NCBI GenBank assembly: GCA_001600055.1
Contig: BCIV01000002.1
Span: forward strand, 810,287-874,286
Direction of reading: 5' to 3'
Length of the DNA stretch: 64,000 nucleotides
From: Filobasidium wieringae
Taxonomy: Eukaryota; Basidiomycota; Tremellomycetes; Filobasidiales; Filobasidiaceae
The notes beneath the pieces were generated by a model. It did no database searches, was not told the origin of the DNA, and saw only the letters and a list, made by a program, of their open reading frames with translations. Within the stretch, counting starts at the first letter, position 1, and every line of letters starts with the position of its first letter. Positions 20,030 through 32,020 of the stretch are shown in pieces. A program made the position numbers and the translations under genes.

Positions 20030-22007
20030 ATGCCCGGCGCAGTCGAATCTCTCCTCTCCCTAGCTGGTCTAGGTCTAGGCGATTCTACCACCAGTACCAC
20101 CTCGACCACCCCTTTGCGGACAACCACGCTCTTGAGGAGTAGCAGTAGGGAGCTCGAGACGAGCAGTACGGTGGTCAAGGTGACTAGCACTACTAGTTTG
20201 AAGGCGGTGGTTAGTACTGCCAGCGCCGTTAGGACGACCGGTAAGTCTGTTCGACCTGACTATAGTCGGGATCAAGTGGGGTTGGTGCTGAAAGGAACGG
20301 TCTTCTGATCTCGATTCTTCGCCCTATTAGTCACGCCTACGACCAGTACCAGATTATCATCTACATCGACGAGTTCCAAGCTTGAGACCAGGATCAGCAC
20401 CACTTCAAGCAGTATCAGACTCCCCTCCACCACATCTCTTATCAGCAGCACGACCTCCCCTACTTCCTCCACCTTCTCAAGCATCAGTCTACCCTCGTCT
20501 TCCTCCGCGAAGAGTTCTAGCTCGGTCTTCATCCCTAATGCATCCAGTACCGCGACCTCGACGGCGAGTGCGGAGAAACAGGAAGGGATCAAGATGAGTG
20601 GTGGGATCGTGAGTGAACTCCCGTGTTGCCTTCCGCCTTTTGAGAAAACCAGAAAACGGGGATCTGATTCTAATCGAACCGCGTTTGAAAACAGATCGCG
20701 GCGATCGTCATCCCCCTCATCCTCGTCCTCCTCGCCCTCTTCCTCGTAGGGTTCAGGTACTATAAACGTAAACAACGACGTGATTTAAGGAGGGTTTCGG
20801 GATTGAGCGTTTGGGCTGGAGCTGGTGCGGTGGGAGGTTGGCAAGGGTCTCAAGGACGGGGCAGTCAGCAGGAAGGTTGGGAGAGGGAGAAGGAGATTGT
20901 CACGCCTGTAAGCTGTGATCTTTGACAGCCAAAGGGGCGGATGAGACTAGGCGGCTGATATCGACATCACGTACAGTTCCCCGTGAACGAGCAATATGGG
21001 AATCAAGAGAAACCTCTACCCCCTATCACTCCGGAACGATCCGAGTTCCACCCGACCGGCTACCCACCTCAGGGGACCAGACCTTATGACGCATACAACA
21101 ACCCTATCCCCAATCCTTCATTCCCTACCGCCCCTCCACCCGTCAGCATCTTCAACACCCATCCTCAATCAGGGAACGGGGGTTACGCGCCGTACGAAGC
21201 TCAACATTGGATCCCTGGGACTCCGAACACGTTCGGATCGTTTGGTAGTCAAGGTGCTGGAACGAGTCCGCCCTCGTCTCATGCTCATGGAGCGCTTTTG
21301 AACGGGATGGGGTGGGACCATGGGCTAGGGGGGAGTGAGATGTTGATCCCTGTCGTTACGGGGAACGGTAACGGGCAGCCGCAGGGCCAGGGGGACTTGG
21401 CGAGGGATCGTGGGATGTTGGACGGATCCAAAGTCGTTGTGAAACAAGGATTCGTAAGGAGTCTGGACGATGAATTAGGTAAGTCCGGCTCGATCGCTCT
21501 CGGTACGAATCAGATCGACAGCAGACTGACGCTTCCTCGCATCCGATCAGTCATAACGCCGGGAGACAACCTCACCCTGGTTCAAGCTTACGATGACGGT
21601 TGGTGCTTGTGCGAACGTGTCGTCCCGAACGGACCATCGGAATCGGGTGTGGTCCCTCTCACATGCCTCGAACCGTTCGCCGGAGCAGCCAGGGCCGAGG
21701 AGAGCGTCAATATGCCTGAACCGGTCGTCATCGGACATGTAGGAATCCCTGAACCATCAGGAAAGGGACTAAACATACCTGGAGCGCCTCAGATGACTAG
21801 GTGAGGATGTCTCGCACCAATACAAAGCGTAACAATCGGTTCTGATGGATGTATTTCTTTCGATACAGATCGTCCACTTCCCGCTCATTGGCGACTTCCG
21901 AACGATCCGAAAGACGTTCAAGCCTGTTCATCAACGCTGCCACTGCTGGTCTGTGGTTGCAAACTCAGCCTACTGGACCTCCTCGGGACGTCCAGCGTTT
22001 CAGTTGA
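20030..22007 (+). CDS. Single-pass mucin-like membrane protein with cytoplasmic SH3 domain (Fus1-type)
   Basis: Exons 20030..20240, 20331..20608, 20695..20907, 20977..21478, 21551..21800 and 21869..22007; 530 aa. Residues 18-155 are almost pure Ser/Thr, a likely O-mannosylated ectodomain. A TM helix lies at about 162-183 (IIAAIVIPLILVLLALFLVG), followed by a basic stop-transfer YYKRKQRRD. A Pro/Gly-rich tail leads to an SH3 domain at roughly 386-445: FVRSLDDELVITPGDNL, VQAYDDGWCLCE, then SGVVPLTCLEPF. The layout matches yeast Fus1 and related fungal cell-surface proteins rather than Sho1, which has four TMs. No classical signal peptide is visible; the start LLSLAGLGLG is only weakly hydrophobic. 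The long 5' spacer suggests regulated expression. Confidence 0.88.
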
Positions 22008-22306
22008 TCACACAGAGATGCTAGACCCCATTCGATTTACCCTGATTTAAATCCCTTTACAAATCCCCGGCGTTATTTAGATTGTACCATATTGTATGGA
22101 TGTTCTCACCAGGCAATGTTCGTCAAGCTGACGAGCGTGTTGTACTACCAATCAATTCTTCCAAGGGAAATGCGTCGTACAATTCGCAGGAATACGTACA
22201 CATGGAATATATCTCGTCAATGTCATGTGATGTAGCCAACCATCTAGGTACCATTTCGTCTCGAGTTCGTCAAATCTACCGAGTCTCACACCAGATCTTC
22301 GTATCT

Positions 22307-24113
22307 TCAAGCGTCATTGCCGGAAGAACTTTGTCGTCGACTCGCACTACTCATAGCGCTGGAATTCGAAAAGACCCTCTTCCTATCTCCAGGACTGGGC
22401 GAGTCGGCGCCCTCCACGCTTCCCAAACTGTGCTTCCTACCGTCGGGTCTGCCGATACTGGCCGCCTTGCCCTTACTCGCTCCGTTGCCGACAGGGCTGA
22501 CAGCTGCCCTCTGCTTCGTCTTCGCCAAACTACTAGCAGTAGGCGCATACAAGGGTGACCTCTCGATGGCTTTGGTACCGGTTGTCTGTGGGCGAAGAGG
22601 GGTATGTGCCTGACCGGTATGATGAGGTCTAAGAGGCGTCGGAGTGTTCTTGCTCGAAGACATGGATGCGCCAGTGTGAGAGGGTTTCAAGGGTGTAGCC
22701 ATGGTCCTGTCTCGGCCTGAAGCTGGAGTCAGGGATTGACGATGTGGTCGAGTCTTGTTAGCAGGGGTACTGGGAGTAGGCATAGGAGGCGTCGAGTTCG
22801 GAGCCAGACGATTGTACGCTGAAGGCGGAGCGCTGCCTTTTGAGATTCTCGTTGTCGGTGCTGACGGCTTTGGCAGCGGAAGTCCACCTCCCGTTCGTTG
22901 CGCTCGAAGAGGTGTCTTGGATCCTGCTGTCGAGCTCTTTGGGGTAGTAATCGCTATAGGATCTGCACCACCAATAGTTGCGGGAGGAATAGAGGTAGCA
23001 GGAACTTCTTGCTCGTCCGGCTGATTCGCGTCAGCCCGCGCTTTCGCCGATGGTTCCGGCTGTTCAGATGAAACCGGTTCGACCGCCGAGCGCAGTGACT
23101 CTATAACAGGCGGTCCATCTCCTTTGATCCCTTCTCCATCCTCAATCTCCATCTCGGCATCTAATTCTCCTTGAGTAGGATATGTATCCGACAGCTCGGC
23201 TTTGATCGCCTGTTGCTCTTCCATAATTCGAACAGTTTCCTTGGAATCGTTCTCGACGGCTTGAGTGTGCTCATCTTTCTCTACCGCTTCATCGGTGGTA
23301 TTCTCCTCCACTTCAACGGAAGAAGGGGTTGTAGTTTCCACGGACCCCATCTTGGGCTCCGTTGTATCCGCTTCCGTGACTTCTGGTTCGGCAGCTGGAG
23401 GAGGGATGGGCATGATGGTATCGGAAGATGAGATTTTGGGTGGGTCCACAGCCTCCAACGAGTCAGATAGTGTTGTTGCTTCATCTGGTCCTACGATATC
23501 GTCCGGCTCTTGAACCTCGTCTGGCTTTGTTGCTGAACTATCGATCTCTACCTCCTTCTGACTGTCAACAGGTACTGGTAGGGGCGAGTCTTCTGGCTCT
23601 TTCACCTGCGCGGCAACTTCTATCGGTCTGGTCTCCGTCAAATTTGGAATCTCTTGCTCAAGATCCTCCGGCTCATCCATCAAGACCTCAACTTTATCTC
23701 CCTCTGCCTCTTTGACGTTCAAAACGGATCCCATTGATGCTTTCGCCTCATCTTCCTTGACACCGGTTGTTGCTCCAGGATCGGAGGTTCCGGAAGACCT
23801 TCTCCATCCCGTTCCAGCTCTTTCGAAAGCAGTACCAGATCCAGAAGTCGATCGACCTGGCGGACGTGTCCGTTCTTGTCGTTCTTTTTGCCGAGAAGCT
23901 AGATCTGAAGCTTGTTGAAATCGTTTGATGAGGCTGTTGACCTATGGGAATCGCGCTTAGATTAGCTTCCTGCGTTTCCTCTTCTTGTACCATACCGAGC
24001 CAAGATTGACGTACAGAGCCTTGTGATTTTTCAACCGGAAGTGGCCTGTCATCGAGACGAGCAAGTCAGATCGAATATGGGGGATCATGCGTGAGTCCAG
24101 GGTCAGCTTACAT
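22307..24113 (-). CDS. Pro/Ser/Glu-rich protein, function unknown, split start codon
   Basis: Coding exons (-): 24112..24113 (AT), 24015..24045 and 22307..23941; 555 aa. The only in-frame methionine near the 5' end is made by splicing AT to G, giving MPLPVEKSQGSVNSLIKRFQ. A short helical, basic N-terminal region (SLIKRFQQASDLASRQKERQ) is followed by about 250 acidic residues. A Ser/Pro/Thr-rich basic tail contains repeated PLRPHHTGQ/PLKPSHTG motifs. It ends SSASRRQSSSGNDA, a likely phosphorylation-rich tail. The repeated HTG motifs could be docking sites. No family is recognised. The frame continues open upstream of the AT for 31 codons, so an additional coding exon is not excluded. Confidence 0.75.
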
Positions 24114-24634
24114 GTTGTCTAGATCACCCAATCGATAGGATATCAGCTTCAGTCTGATCTGTACGTTGTCAGAGATGTCCCGATTATTGATGAGAACTCT
24201 ATAGACCTATTCCCAGGCGCTTCAGAGAGTGAGGGTCGACACCAGGACAAAAGGGAGTCTTTGACTGATTCTCCTCTTTGTTGTTGATGTGCTCTCTGAA
24301 CCCTTTCTAAGATCTAAGACGTATGTTCCTTTTTAGCTTTGCCGACTCGTCCCGACAGCCCTGAGGAGACCACTGCGATCGGCGATGGTCTTTGAGTTGC
24401 CTAATCGATGGATGTACTGGCTGAGCTTTGGAGAACAAGTAGGATGGATAAGATGTTGTGGAAGCTGGAAGCTGGAAGTGAATATGATGTCGTCACGCTT
24501 GATCGCGAAAGTGACCTAGCTCGCCTCCACCACGCTTGATCTACGATGCATAGTACCAGAACGTTCCCTAGCTGGCATCGAGGACTACCAGTTCGACCAG
24601 ACGCCGATATCTGCTACAGATTACCAGTTTTGTC
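24114..24634. promoter_or_regulatory. Divergent spacer between the Pro/Ser-rich gene and SurE
   Basis: 521 nt. The first 100 nt on the minus side are open in frame with the gene below and start after an AATAG acceptor, so they may be an upstream exon or 5' leader. There is no ATG on the minus strand between 24114 and about 24548. The rest looks like promoter DNA, with no TATA box. Confidence 0.4.
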
Positions 24635-26563
24635 ATGCCTCCTGCAACAGCTTTTCCCGAGAAGCCAGTGGTGCTGATAACAGTGAGTGAACTTCGGAAG
24701 GATTTCAGAGACGTATTAAATCTCACTCTGTTACTTTTGTACCAACTCAACAGAACGATGACGGTCCACCATCGGCCTCATCGCCTAATATCTACTCTTT
24801 TGTCAAACTCCTGAAGCAGAATCTAGGATGGGATGTCAAGGTGGTCATTCCCGATTGCCAAAAGAGCTGGTAAGCGGTGCACCAAAAGAATTATCGAATC
24901 CATATGAAGCTCAGCTCCGCTCATACAGGGTCGGCAAAGCATATGCGATCAGCGATGTAATCGAGGGAAGATACTTTTACCCAAGAGGTATGAAGGTTAT
25001 GAATCTCAAAGTCATATCAATTTCTAAACGTTACTGTCTCGCAGAACCCGATGGCTTGCAAGGAGACATCACAACTGAATCACGACCGCTCAAGAAGGGA
25101 GAGACTATGGAATGGATCATGCTTAGCGGAGTAAGTTGCAAGATTGAATTGGGTAGGGCCGAACCTGACGGTTGATCGTTGAACATAGACTCCCGCTACT
25201 TGCTCGAATATCGCCCTGCACAACATATACCCCGGTCAAATCGACCTCGTGCTTTCAGGACCTAACCGTGAGCAAGTATTCCTTAGATTTTTTTGGAGAT
25301 AGATCACGAATTCCAGCGATTTCTATATCAGACGGTCGAAATTCCTCTTCAGCGTTCACTCTATCATCTGGAACCATAGGAGCAACGCTTTCATCAACCC
25401 TATCAGCATACCCCTCCATCGCCATCTCTTACGGTGTGGTGACAAGACCCGTCACACCTCGTGCTCTCGAACTAGCCAATGAGACTGCAGTTGAAGTAGT
25501 CGAGAAGCTATGGAAAGATTGGGGTCGGGATGGAACCCAAAATTCCCCGTTTCGGTCGGAACTCAGTGACGGGACTGTCGAGGCGGATCACAGGATGAAG
25601 GGAAAAGTTCAGCTATATAATGTGAACTTGGGACTGGTGGAAGAACATCTGGAAAAAGATAAGCGGAAAGTCGTCTGGACCAGGATAGCTAGAAACGGAT
25701 ACGGGCAATTGTTCAAGGCAAAGCCTATGTGAGTTGAATTCGAGAACGGGCCACACGGCTCAACTGACAAGCTTTCTTATTCATCTAGGGATCCCAAAGA
25801 AAACCGCTGGGATTCGAAACCAACCTCTCTAACGAGCGTTGGGGATAGCTGGGCGGAACTGGTCCATCTGTACCAAGGCACCTCGTCCCTCCCTGACTAC
25901 ATCTCCAAGTTTAACACTCTGAAAGGATTGATCCCCAAGATCAGTGACTATGTCGCTGCAAACATCTGGATGGCCAACCTGAACTCGTTGTGGCGGCATA
26001 CTATCATTCCTATCCCAAACAAGGATAACATGGGCCTGTTTGAGATCCAGAGGGCAGCAATGGAGTACAATGGTGTGGTTGGGAACGTACGAGCGAAGGC
26101 AGAACCCCTTCTTTTCAACAATGGAGAAACCTCAGCAGTAAACCAACCAAACACGCCGCAAGCCAGTGCGCGTGCTGCGGGTCGAGCTGGTCCAGCAGCC
26201 ATACCCATCCCAGACCCAGCCAAGGCCGCTTCGTCGGCGGACGTCAAAAAGAATGCGAGTCAACCGGAGACAGCGAATGGAGATACGATGAAGTTTTTCT
26301 TCGCTCCAGAGATGAAGCGACTGATCTTTCCTGAAGAAGACGAGTTGATCGAAGGCACCGACTCGTACGTGTTTCCTATGCTCGGCCAGCCAAGCTTCTA
26401 TGCTGATCTTGCTTCGGTGATTTATAGATGGGCGCTGTTCCACGGTTGCGTCTCAGTCACGCCGTTGCAAGCAAGCTTCGCAGAGCCTCCACCAGAGTCT
26501 TACATGTTCGGGTCTCAAAGTCATAAGCCGGCAGAAGAGGGGAAATTGATCGGTCAATGGTGA
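24635..26563 (+). CDS. SurE-like phosphatase with a gag-like insertion
   Basis: Exons 24635..24682, 24754..24869, 24929..24987, 25045..25130, 25189..25267, 25332..25728 and 25789..26563; 519 aa. The SurE core is clear: VVLITNDDGP (Asp18-Asp19 bind metal), KSWVGKAYAISDVIEGRYFY, LVLSGPNHGRNSSSAFTLSSGT, and a C-terminal GCVSVTPLQASFAEP. SurE enzymes are metal-dependent nucleotidases/acid phosphatases. Between FKAKP (about 260) and FFAPEMKRL (about 430) sit about 165 extra residues. The first 95 (SWAELVHLYQGTSSLPDYI, then FNTLKGLIPKISDYVA) read like retrotransposon gag; the next 65 are an Ala/Pro linker. The whole insertion is in the last exon, in frame and stop-free. Confidence 0.88.
25795..26280 (+). 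mobile_element. Gag-like segment inside the SurE gene
   Basis: Residues about 263-428 of the SurE protein. The pattern W-x-E-L ... L-x-QGTSSLPDYISKFNTLK ... W-x-x-x-L ... L-x-E-x-Q-R-A-A-M-E matches the helical core of Ty3/gypsy- or copia-type gag proteins. The Ala/Pro-rich tail is also common after gag. No protease, reverse transcriptase, LTR or zinc knuckle is present. This is a recognition by eye; a profile search would be decisive. Confidence 0.5.
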
Positions 26564-27159
26564 ATCATAAGACAGGTGTATGTAATTGTAGAAGCGCGAT
26601 CTCGTCAGGGATGTATGGATATATTACTCAAAGGCACATACGTCTGTAGAGAGGAAAATAGACTCAGCAGCAGTCGACATCATAATCTGCTTGTCGAGCT
26701 TCCTGTCGGTCTAATCGCCGCTTACTGTGGTACACGTCGCAGAAGGGCTGGTTGACCGATGTAGTGTTTTTTTTTCATATTGTCCTTCAACATGTCACAA
26801 TCTCACCAGGGGTAATGGTTCAATAGTAGAACAACCACCTTTCATCATGTGGTTGCTGAGCAATAACTGTCGAGAAAGGTCGTGAAGGGGACTGAAACTA
26901 GCTGATTACCTAATCGCTAGTTATCAAGCTTACGCGTCGCCCTTGACCGATCAACCGGCAACCTGGGTAAGCAAGCAGGGCAGTCAACGTGCATGCTATC
27001 TATAGCAAAGCTTCCAGCATCTGGCCACTCAGTCCATCCAGGCTGACTCGAGACGACAAGACGAATCTACCGACCTGCTGGACTGCTCAGAGCAGAACCT
27101 GAATTAGGCCAACTCGAATGCGAAACCATTTCAGATAATCGTCCTGTAGCAGCGGTAAC
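26564..27159. other. Spacer between SurE and lipin
   Basis: 596 nt between two + strand genes. I see no gene. A run of nine T at about 26767 lies in the likely 3' region of SurE. The last 200 nt would be the lipin promoter and leader. Confidence 0.4.
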
Positions 27160-30100
27160 ATGCAGTACCTCTCAAAGGCATATCAGTATTGTGAGTGGTG
27201 TCAATGTGAACTCGCCCCCTCATGCCATAATCTTGCAGGAAACCTGAAATCAATATTCATGTTCTTCGGTAGACTCGGGGATCAACCCCGCTACCTTATC
27301 AGGAGCAATCGATGTCATCGTAGTTAGACGTCAAGGCCAGGTGAGTGTCGCGAACAACCAAACAAGACAGGCCTCTGATCATCGCTCATAATCGAACGGG
27401 TCTTGTACGCACAGGATGGAGAAGAAATCTACAGCTGCTCCCCATTTCATGTCAGATTCGGTAAACTGCAGGTGTTGCGTGCAGGGGAAAAGAGGGCAAG
27501 TTCATTCATCCTTGGGGATTCTGCGAACCGCTTTCCCTCCTTTGCTCACTGTTTGTTGTCCTGCTGCGTTATGTCAATAATAGGTCACTCTGACGCTGCC
27601 TGATAATCTACCTGCGGAAACGAATCATCGAGCTCCATTCTGGATGAAAGTGGGGGAAGCGGGGGAAGCGTTCTTTGTCGTCGAAACTTCCGCCGAAGTA
27701 CCTGAAGAATTGCAAACTAGTCCAGTCATCGCTGCTATCAAGGATGAACCTGGTGGTGCAGTAGAAGAAGATCTAGAGTTGAACGGAGCTTTCGATGACA
27801 CATCGGAAGGTATTGGGGGCTCGCAACGCATGGAGGATGGAGCGACTACGAAACCTTTCGGTCAGGACGGTCGTATGCAGATGAATGGAGAGCCCGACTT
27901 CCTGAGGTTGGATGATTCCTCATCATCTCATTCGGAAAACCCCAAGAATCATAGCAAGGGATTTTCAACAGACTTGAAGCAAGAGCCCAAGCTCGATATG
28001 AACAGGAGAGGATCGGTACCTTCTATGAAGACTGCGGTCCTAAATCACGCCAGGGAGAGGGAGCTAGCGCAGCGAAAGGACTCCAGGTATGCTGCTAGTT
28101 CAAACGCCTCCGGGTCCAACTCGGCGACATCGGTTTCGCCTTCTAGCATCCTCAACACCGCCTCTTCGTTCCTGCCGTCCTTCCTCTCCGGTTCGTCAAC
28201 TCCTCAGCAGACGGACGAGGCTGCAGCGAACGATAAAGATGCCAAGGCTGGGTCCAAAGAGAAGAAGAAGAAGCCTGCCCCTAATTTTGAAGACGAACCT
28301 CTCCCACCCAATCCGTTGCGAAATCGAGCTCGGACTAGCCGGAGTACAGAGCTAAGCGAAGACGGACACCACGCCGAGACACTGAAAGATTATGTTCGAT
28401 CACATAAAGCAAGAGCATCCCTTGCCGGCGCTGCTTCCGTTGGACTGGGAAATCTCGGATTGAAACGAAGAGGATCTGCCACTAGCTTGAGCAGTACGAT
28501 CTCGGCCGGAGCTGGAACTCCAGAGAAGAAGCGCATGGGAAGCGGTGCTGGAGATGCTTTTGGAGCTTTGCAAGATAGAGCTGATGAGCGGTTGCCCGAG
28601 CTCAAGGATGGAGAAGGGGAAGCACCGGAATTATTATACAATGAAGGTGAGTAAATGTACGCTTAGACGGAGTACTCTTACTGATGACAGACCTCAATGC
28701 ACTAGATGTGATACTTGACATGGCGGGCTATCATAGACCACCAACGGATTCTGCCAGCGGCCCCGGTGAAGACGAAGGCGTCGCCTCCGCTAGCAAAACG
28801 ATGTCAGGTTTGAATCTGAACGACCACGATGATACTCCAGAAGCAAGCGAGAAGCGACTGCGAGATAATATGGACTTAGGGGCTATTCTGGATGTCGAGA
28901 AGAGCAAGGGGCTGGTTCAGTTCGCTCAAGATCTGCTAGTCAGTGCTGGGGCATTGACGGAGGAAGATTCTATGGGAAATGAAGGAGCGTTAACGCCACC
29001 AGTCATGGAATCAGCTGTTGTGCAAGAGATCAAACGAAGGCTGAGCTATAATGATCTACCTGAAGGAGAGAATGATGTGGAATCAGCTGACACGATAGAA
29101 AATTTGCCCAAAAACGGACCTCAGCTGAGGGAAGGGTTTCAACGAGGAGTTTCCGAGCCCCCAGAGATCGGGCGTGAACCTCTTCTTGCCTCAGGATACA
29201 CTTGGGAGTGGGGCGGATTTCCACAGAAGACACCGGTGAATGAGATGGATGACCCAATGCAGGGTTCTGTGGTAGATCCTAGCGCCAAGAAATCGCTCTC
29301 GCCGGTCTCCGAGCGCCCTTCTCTCGCCTTGACGCATGATAATCCACTTAAAAGCGCATCGGTGCCAGTAGTGTCTCAACTTCCGAAATTCAAGCCATCA
29401 TTGAAGGCCAACCCGCTCGAAAGGATTCAGAGTGAACCTGTGGTGGGCGTCGCGGCGACAAACGAATCACAAGTACTGTTTTCGCAGCCTGGAGGTCGAT
29501 TGAAGAACGATGAAAACGATCCTTACAAGTTTACGCTCGAGATGTCTAAAGGCAGCCACGTTTTTGAGCTTGGGCTGGGTGGAGAGGTCTTAGCTGGAGA
29601 TGGTGTAGAGGAGAACCTCGACGATGTAAGAACGTGTTTCTTTTGTCTGGAACCGATCTCCTAATCAACAGCATACTCCCGGCCAGATCCTGGCCGAAGT
29701 TTTCGAAGCCAATCGTATCACATTCAAACATTTCATTGAAGAACCGAAAGTCGTAGACCTGTCCGACCTGGTCATACGTTACGATAACAAGTGAGTACCA
29801 GCTCGCACTAGGTTCAGTCGGTGGTCGCGCTCTTATCGTGATCTCGGCACATAGGTTTCTAACATGGCAGAACGCATCGCCTATTTTAGCAGCTCTGGCA
29901 GTGTATAGACGATCCCTGACGCCTCCGGATAGTGCTGGAAAGCCAGAAGAACTCATTCCGCCTCTCTCGCCTAGCAGCGCTCAGGCTGAAACCGTCGAAG
30001 CGAAATCGGCCAAGGGTTATGGGTGGTCAAGGTGGTGGAGACGCGACAAAAGTGCAGGAATCCCTATCGAATCCATTACTACTCCGAACACTCCGGTAGT

Positions 30101-31774
30101 CAGTGCTGAGACTCCGGCGCCTGAATTATCCGTTGCGGGCCCTAGCAAGCAGGTACGTCTGAACGAGATATGAGATGGCCTGCCTCCACACGTAATAACA
30201 CTGGTGACAAATCAGGACGAGACCTCGGACCAGAAGGTCTACTATGCTAAAACTTTGAGATTGACATCTGATCAGCTTGTAAGTCACAAATCGAACTGAT
30301 GTACAATCGAATACTGATGACGAACGACGATCATCAGAGCGAACTCAAGCTCAAACCCGGACCAAACAGGGTAATCTTCTCAGTGTCGTCTTCTTATTCG
30401 GGAGTGGCACAGTGTTCTGCCCGGATCTTCTTGTGGGAAGATACTGATCATGTGGTCATTTCCGATATCGATGGAACGATCACGAAGTGAGCTTCTCTGT
30501 CCGCGTGTGCAGTAGATGGTATTGATTCGAGATTCCCAGGTCCGATGCGCTTGGGCATGTTTTTGCAGCGATCGGAAGGGACTGGACGCATCTCGGTGTA
30601 GCCAAATTATACACAGATGTCTGCAACAACGGATACAAAATCATGTATCTGACTTCCAGAGCTATTGGTCAGGCGGATTCCACGCGGGACTACTTGAAGA
30701 GCATCAGCCAGGGAAAGTATCAATTGCCGGAAGGTCCCGTCATTATGAGTCCAGACAGGTTATTCACATCCTTACATCGGTAAGTCATCGATGTCGCCGC
30801 CTGAATCTCAATTCTGTAAGCTGATCCAATCGATCATACTTAGTGAGGTGATTATGCGAAAGCCAGAGCTATTCAAAATGGCATGTTTGCGTGACATACA
30901 ACGCTTATTTGGTGGTGGTGGTTCTCGCAACGCATTCTACGCCGGGTTTGGGAACCGTATCACGGATGCCATGTCTTACAGGAGTGTCAACGTCCCCAGC
31001 TCCCGGATCTTCACAATTGATTCTTACGGGGAGGTGAAGATGGAATTGTTGGAGCTGGCTGGATATAAATCCTCCTATATTCACATGGTAAATTTGGCTC
31101 AGCGTCATTTCGTAGCAGAGCCTCGGAACTGATGCCTTACACAACAGACGGACTTGGTAGACCAGATGTTCCCGCCTGTCCACCGTAAAGTTATTCCAGA
31201 GTACACGGATTTTAATTTCTGGAGGCCCAACATTGCCGACATTCCGATTCCTGACCTGACTCCGGTGCCCATTTCACCTGCCTTGAGCGCAACTTCCGAC
31301 GCGTCCGGTCGACTTAGTATGCTTGGACGTCTGACTGGTATCGCTCGACGTGCCTCAAGACAGACCGTTAGCGGAAACACTGACGATGGCAAGAAGATGC
31401 CATCAGCTAGCTCAAGGCCCAGTTCCCCTCTGTCTATGCCTATGGACACAGGAAGCGACTATGAAGATGATGCGATTTCCGATCGAGGAGACTTTATGCA
31501 CGATTCTCGTCCTAGTAGCATGCCTGGATCTTTTGACGACAAGGGCGAATACTTGGGTGACGAATTCTTCGACCAACGAGGCTTCCAACGATACAGGGAG
31601 GAGCAGTATGATCAGCAGAACAGGCGCAGAGCCTCTAACGGAGACGTCGATCTGAGCTCTGACCACGACACCGACGACCGATATCAACACGAAAGCGAAG
31701 ACGACGATGTGTATCCGGAGATGTTTGATGACGACTTGCTCGCTACTGGCGAGATGTTGAAGGTTCCTTATTAA
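27160..31774 (+). CDS. PAH1: Lipin-type phosphatidate phosphatase (PAH1/SMP2)
   Basis: Twelve exons: 27160..27190, 27273..27340, 27415..27495, 27584..28646, 28691..29625, 29672..29790, 29855..30152, 30216..30278, 30338..30486, 30540..30779, 30844..31087 and 31148..31774; 1305 aa. The N-LIP domain starts MQYLSKAYQYYSGINPATLSG and includes SCSPFHVRFGKLQVLR. A Ser/Glu-rich middle carries WSRWWRRDKSAG. The catalytic HAD motif is DIDGT near residue 929, followed by FAAIGRDWTHLGVAKLY, YLTSRAIGQADSTRDYL and FYAGFGNRITDAMSY. The enzyme makes diacylglycerol from phosphatidic acid at ER and nuclear membranes. The tail after FNFWRPN is Ser- and Asp/Glu-rich. Intron 3 uses a GC donor. The many Ser-Pro sites fit control by phosphorylation, as in yeast. 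Confidence 0.95.
27496..27583 (+). other. GC-AG intron in lipin
   Basis: Exon ...GAAAAGAGG is followed by GCAAGTTC and the intron ends AATAATAG. Only this 88-nt intron joins LRAGEKR to VTLTLPDNLP in frame. Reading through hits family-unlike sequence (ASSFILGDS). Confidence 0.85.
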
Positions 31775-32020
31775 CATTTGACTGCTGAAAGTTCGCCATT
31801 GTAATAGACTATCTTGCACTTTGTATCACTGTAATATACCCTCATCTCATTGGAACTACTAGGATAAATCATTATGAACGCAAGGTACATTCCTGTTATA
31901 CAATCCCTTCGCATAGCTAGGATGCGGGTATGGCTTAATAATGAGCTGAAGAATATTGGTATTGAGAGGGAGGTTGAGAAGCACGGGCGGCACCCTCCAG
32001 AGATTCTCTCACCGCAGCGT

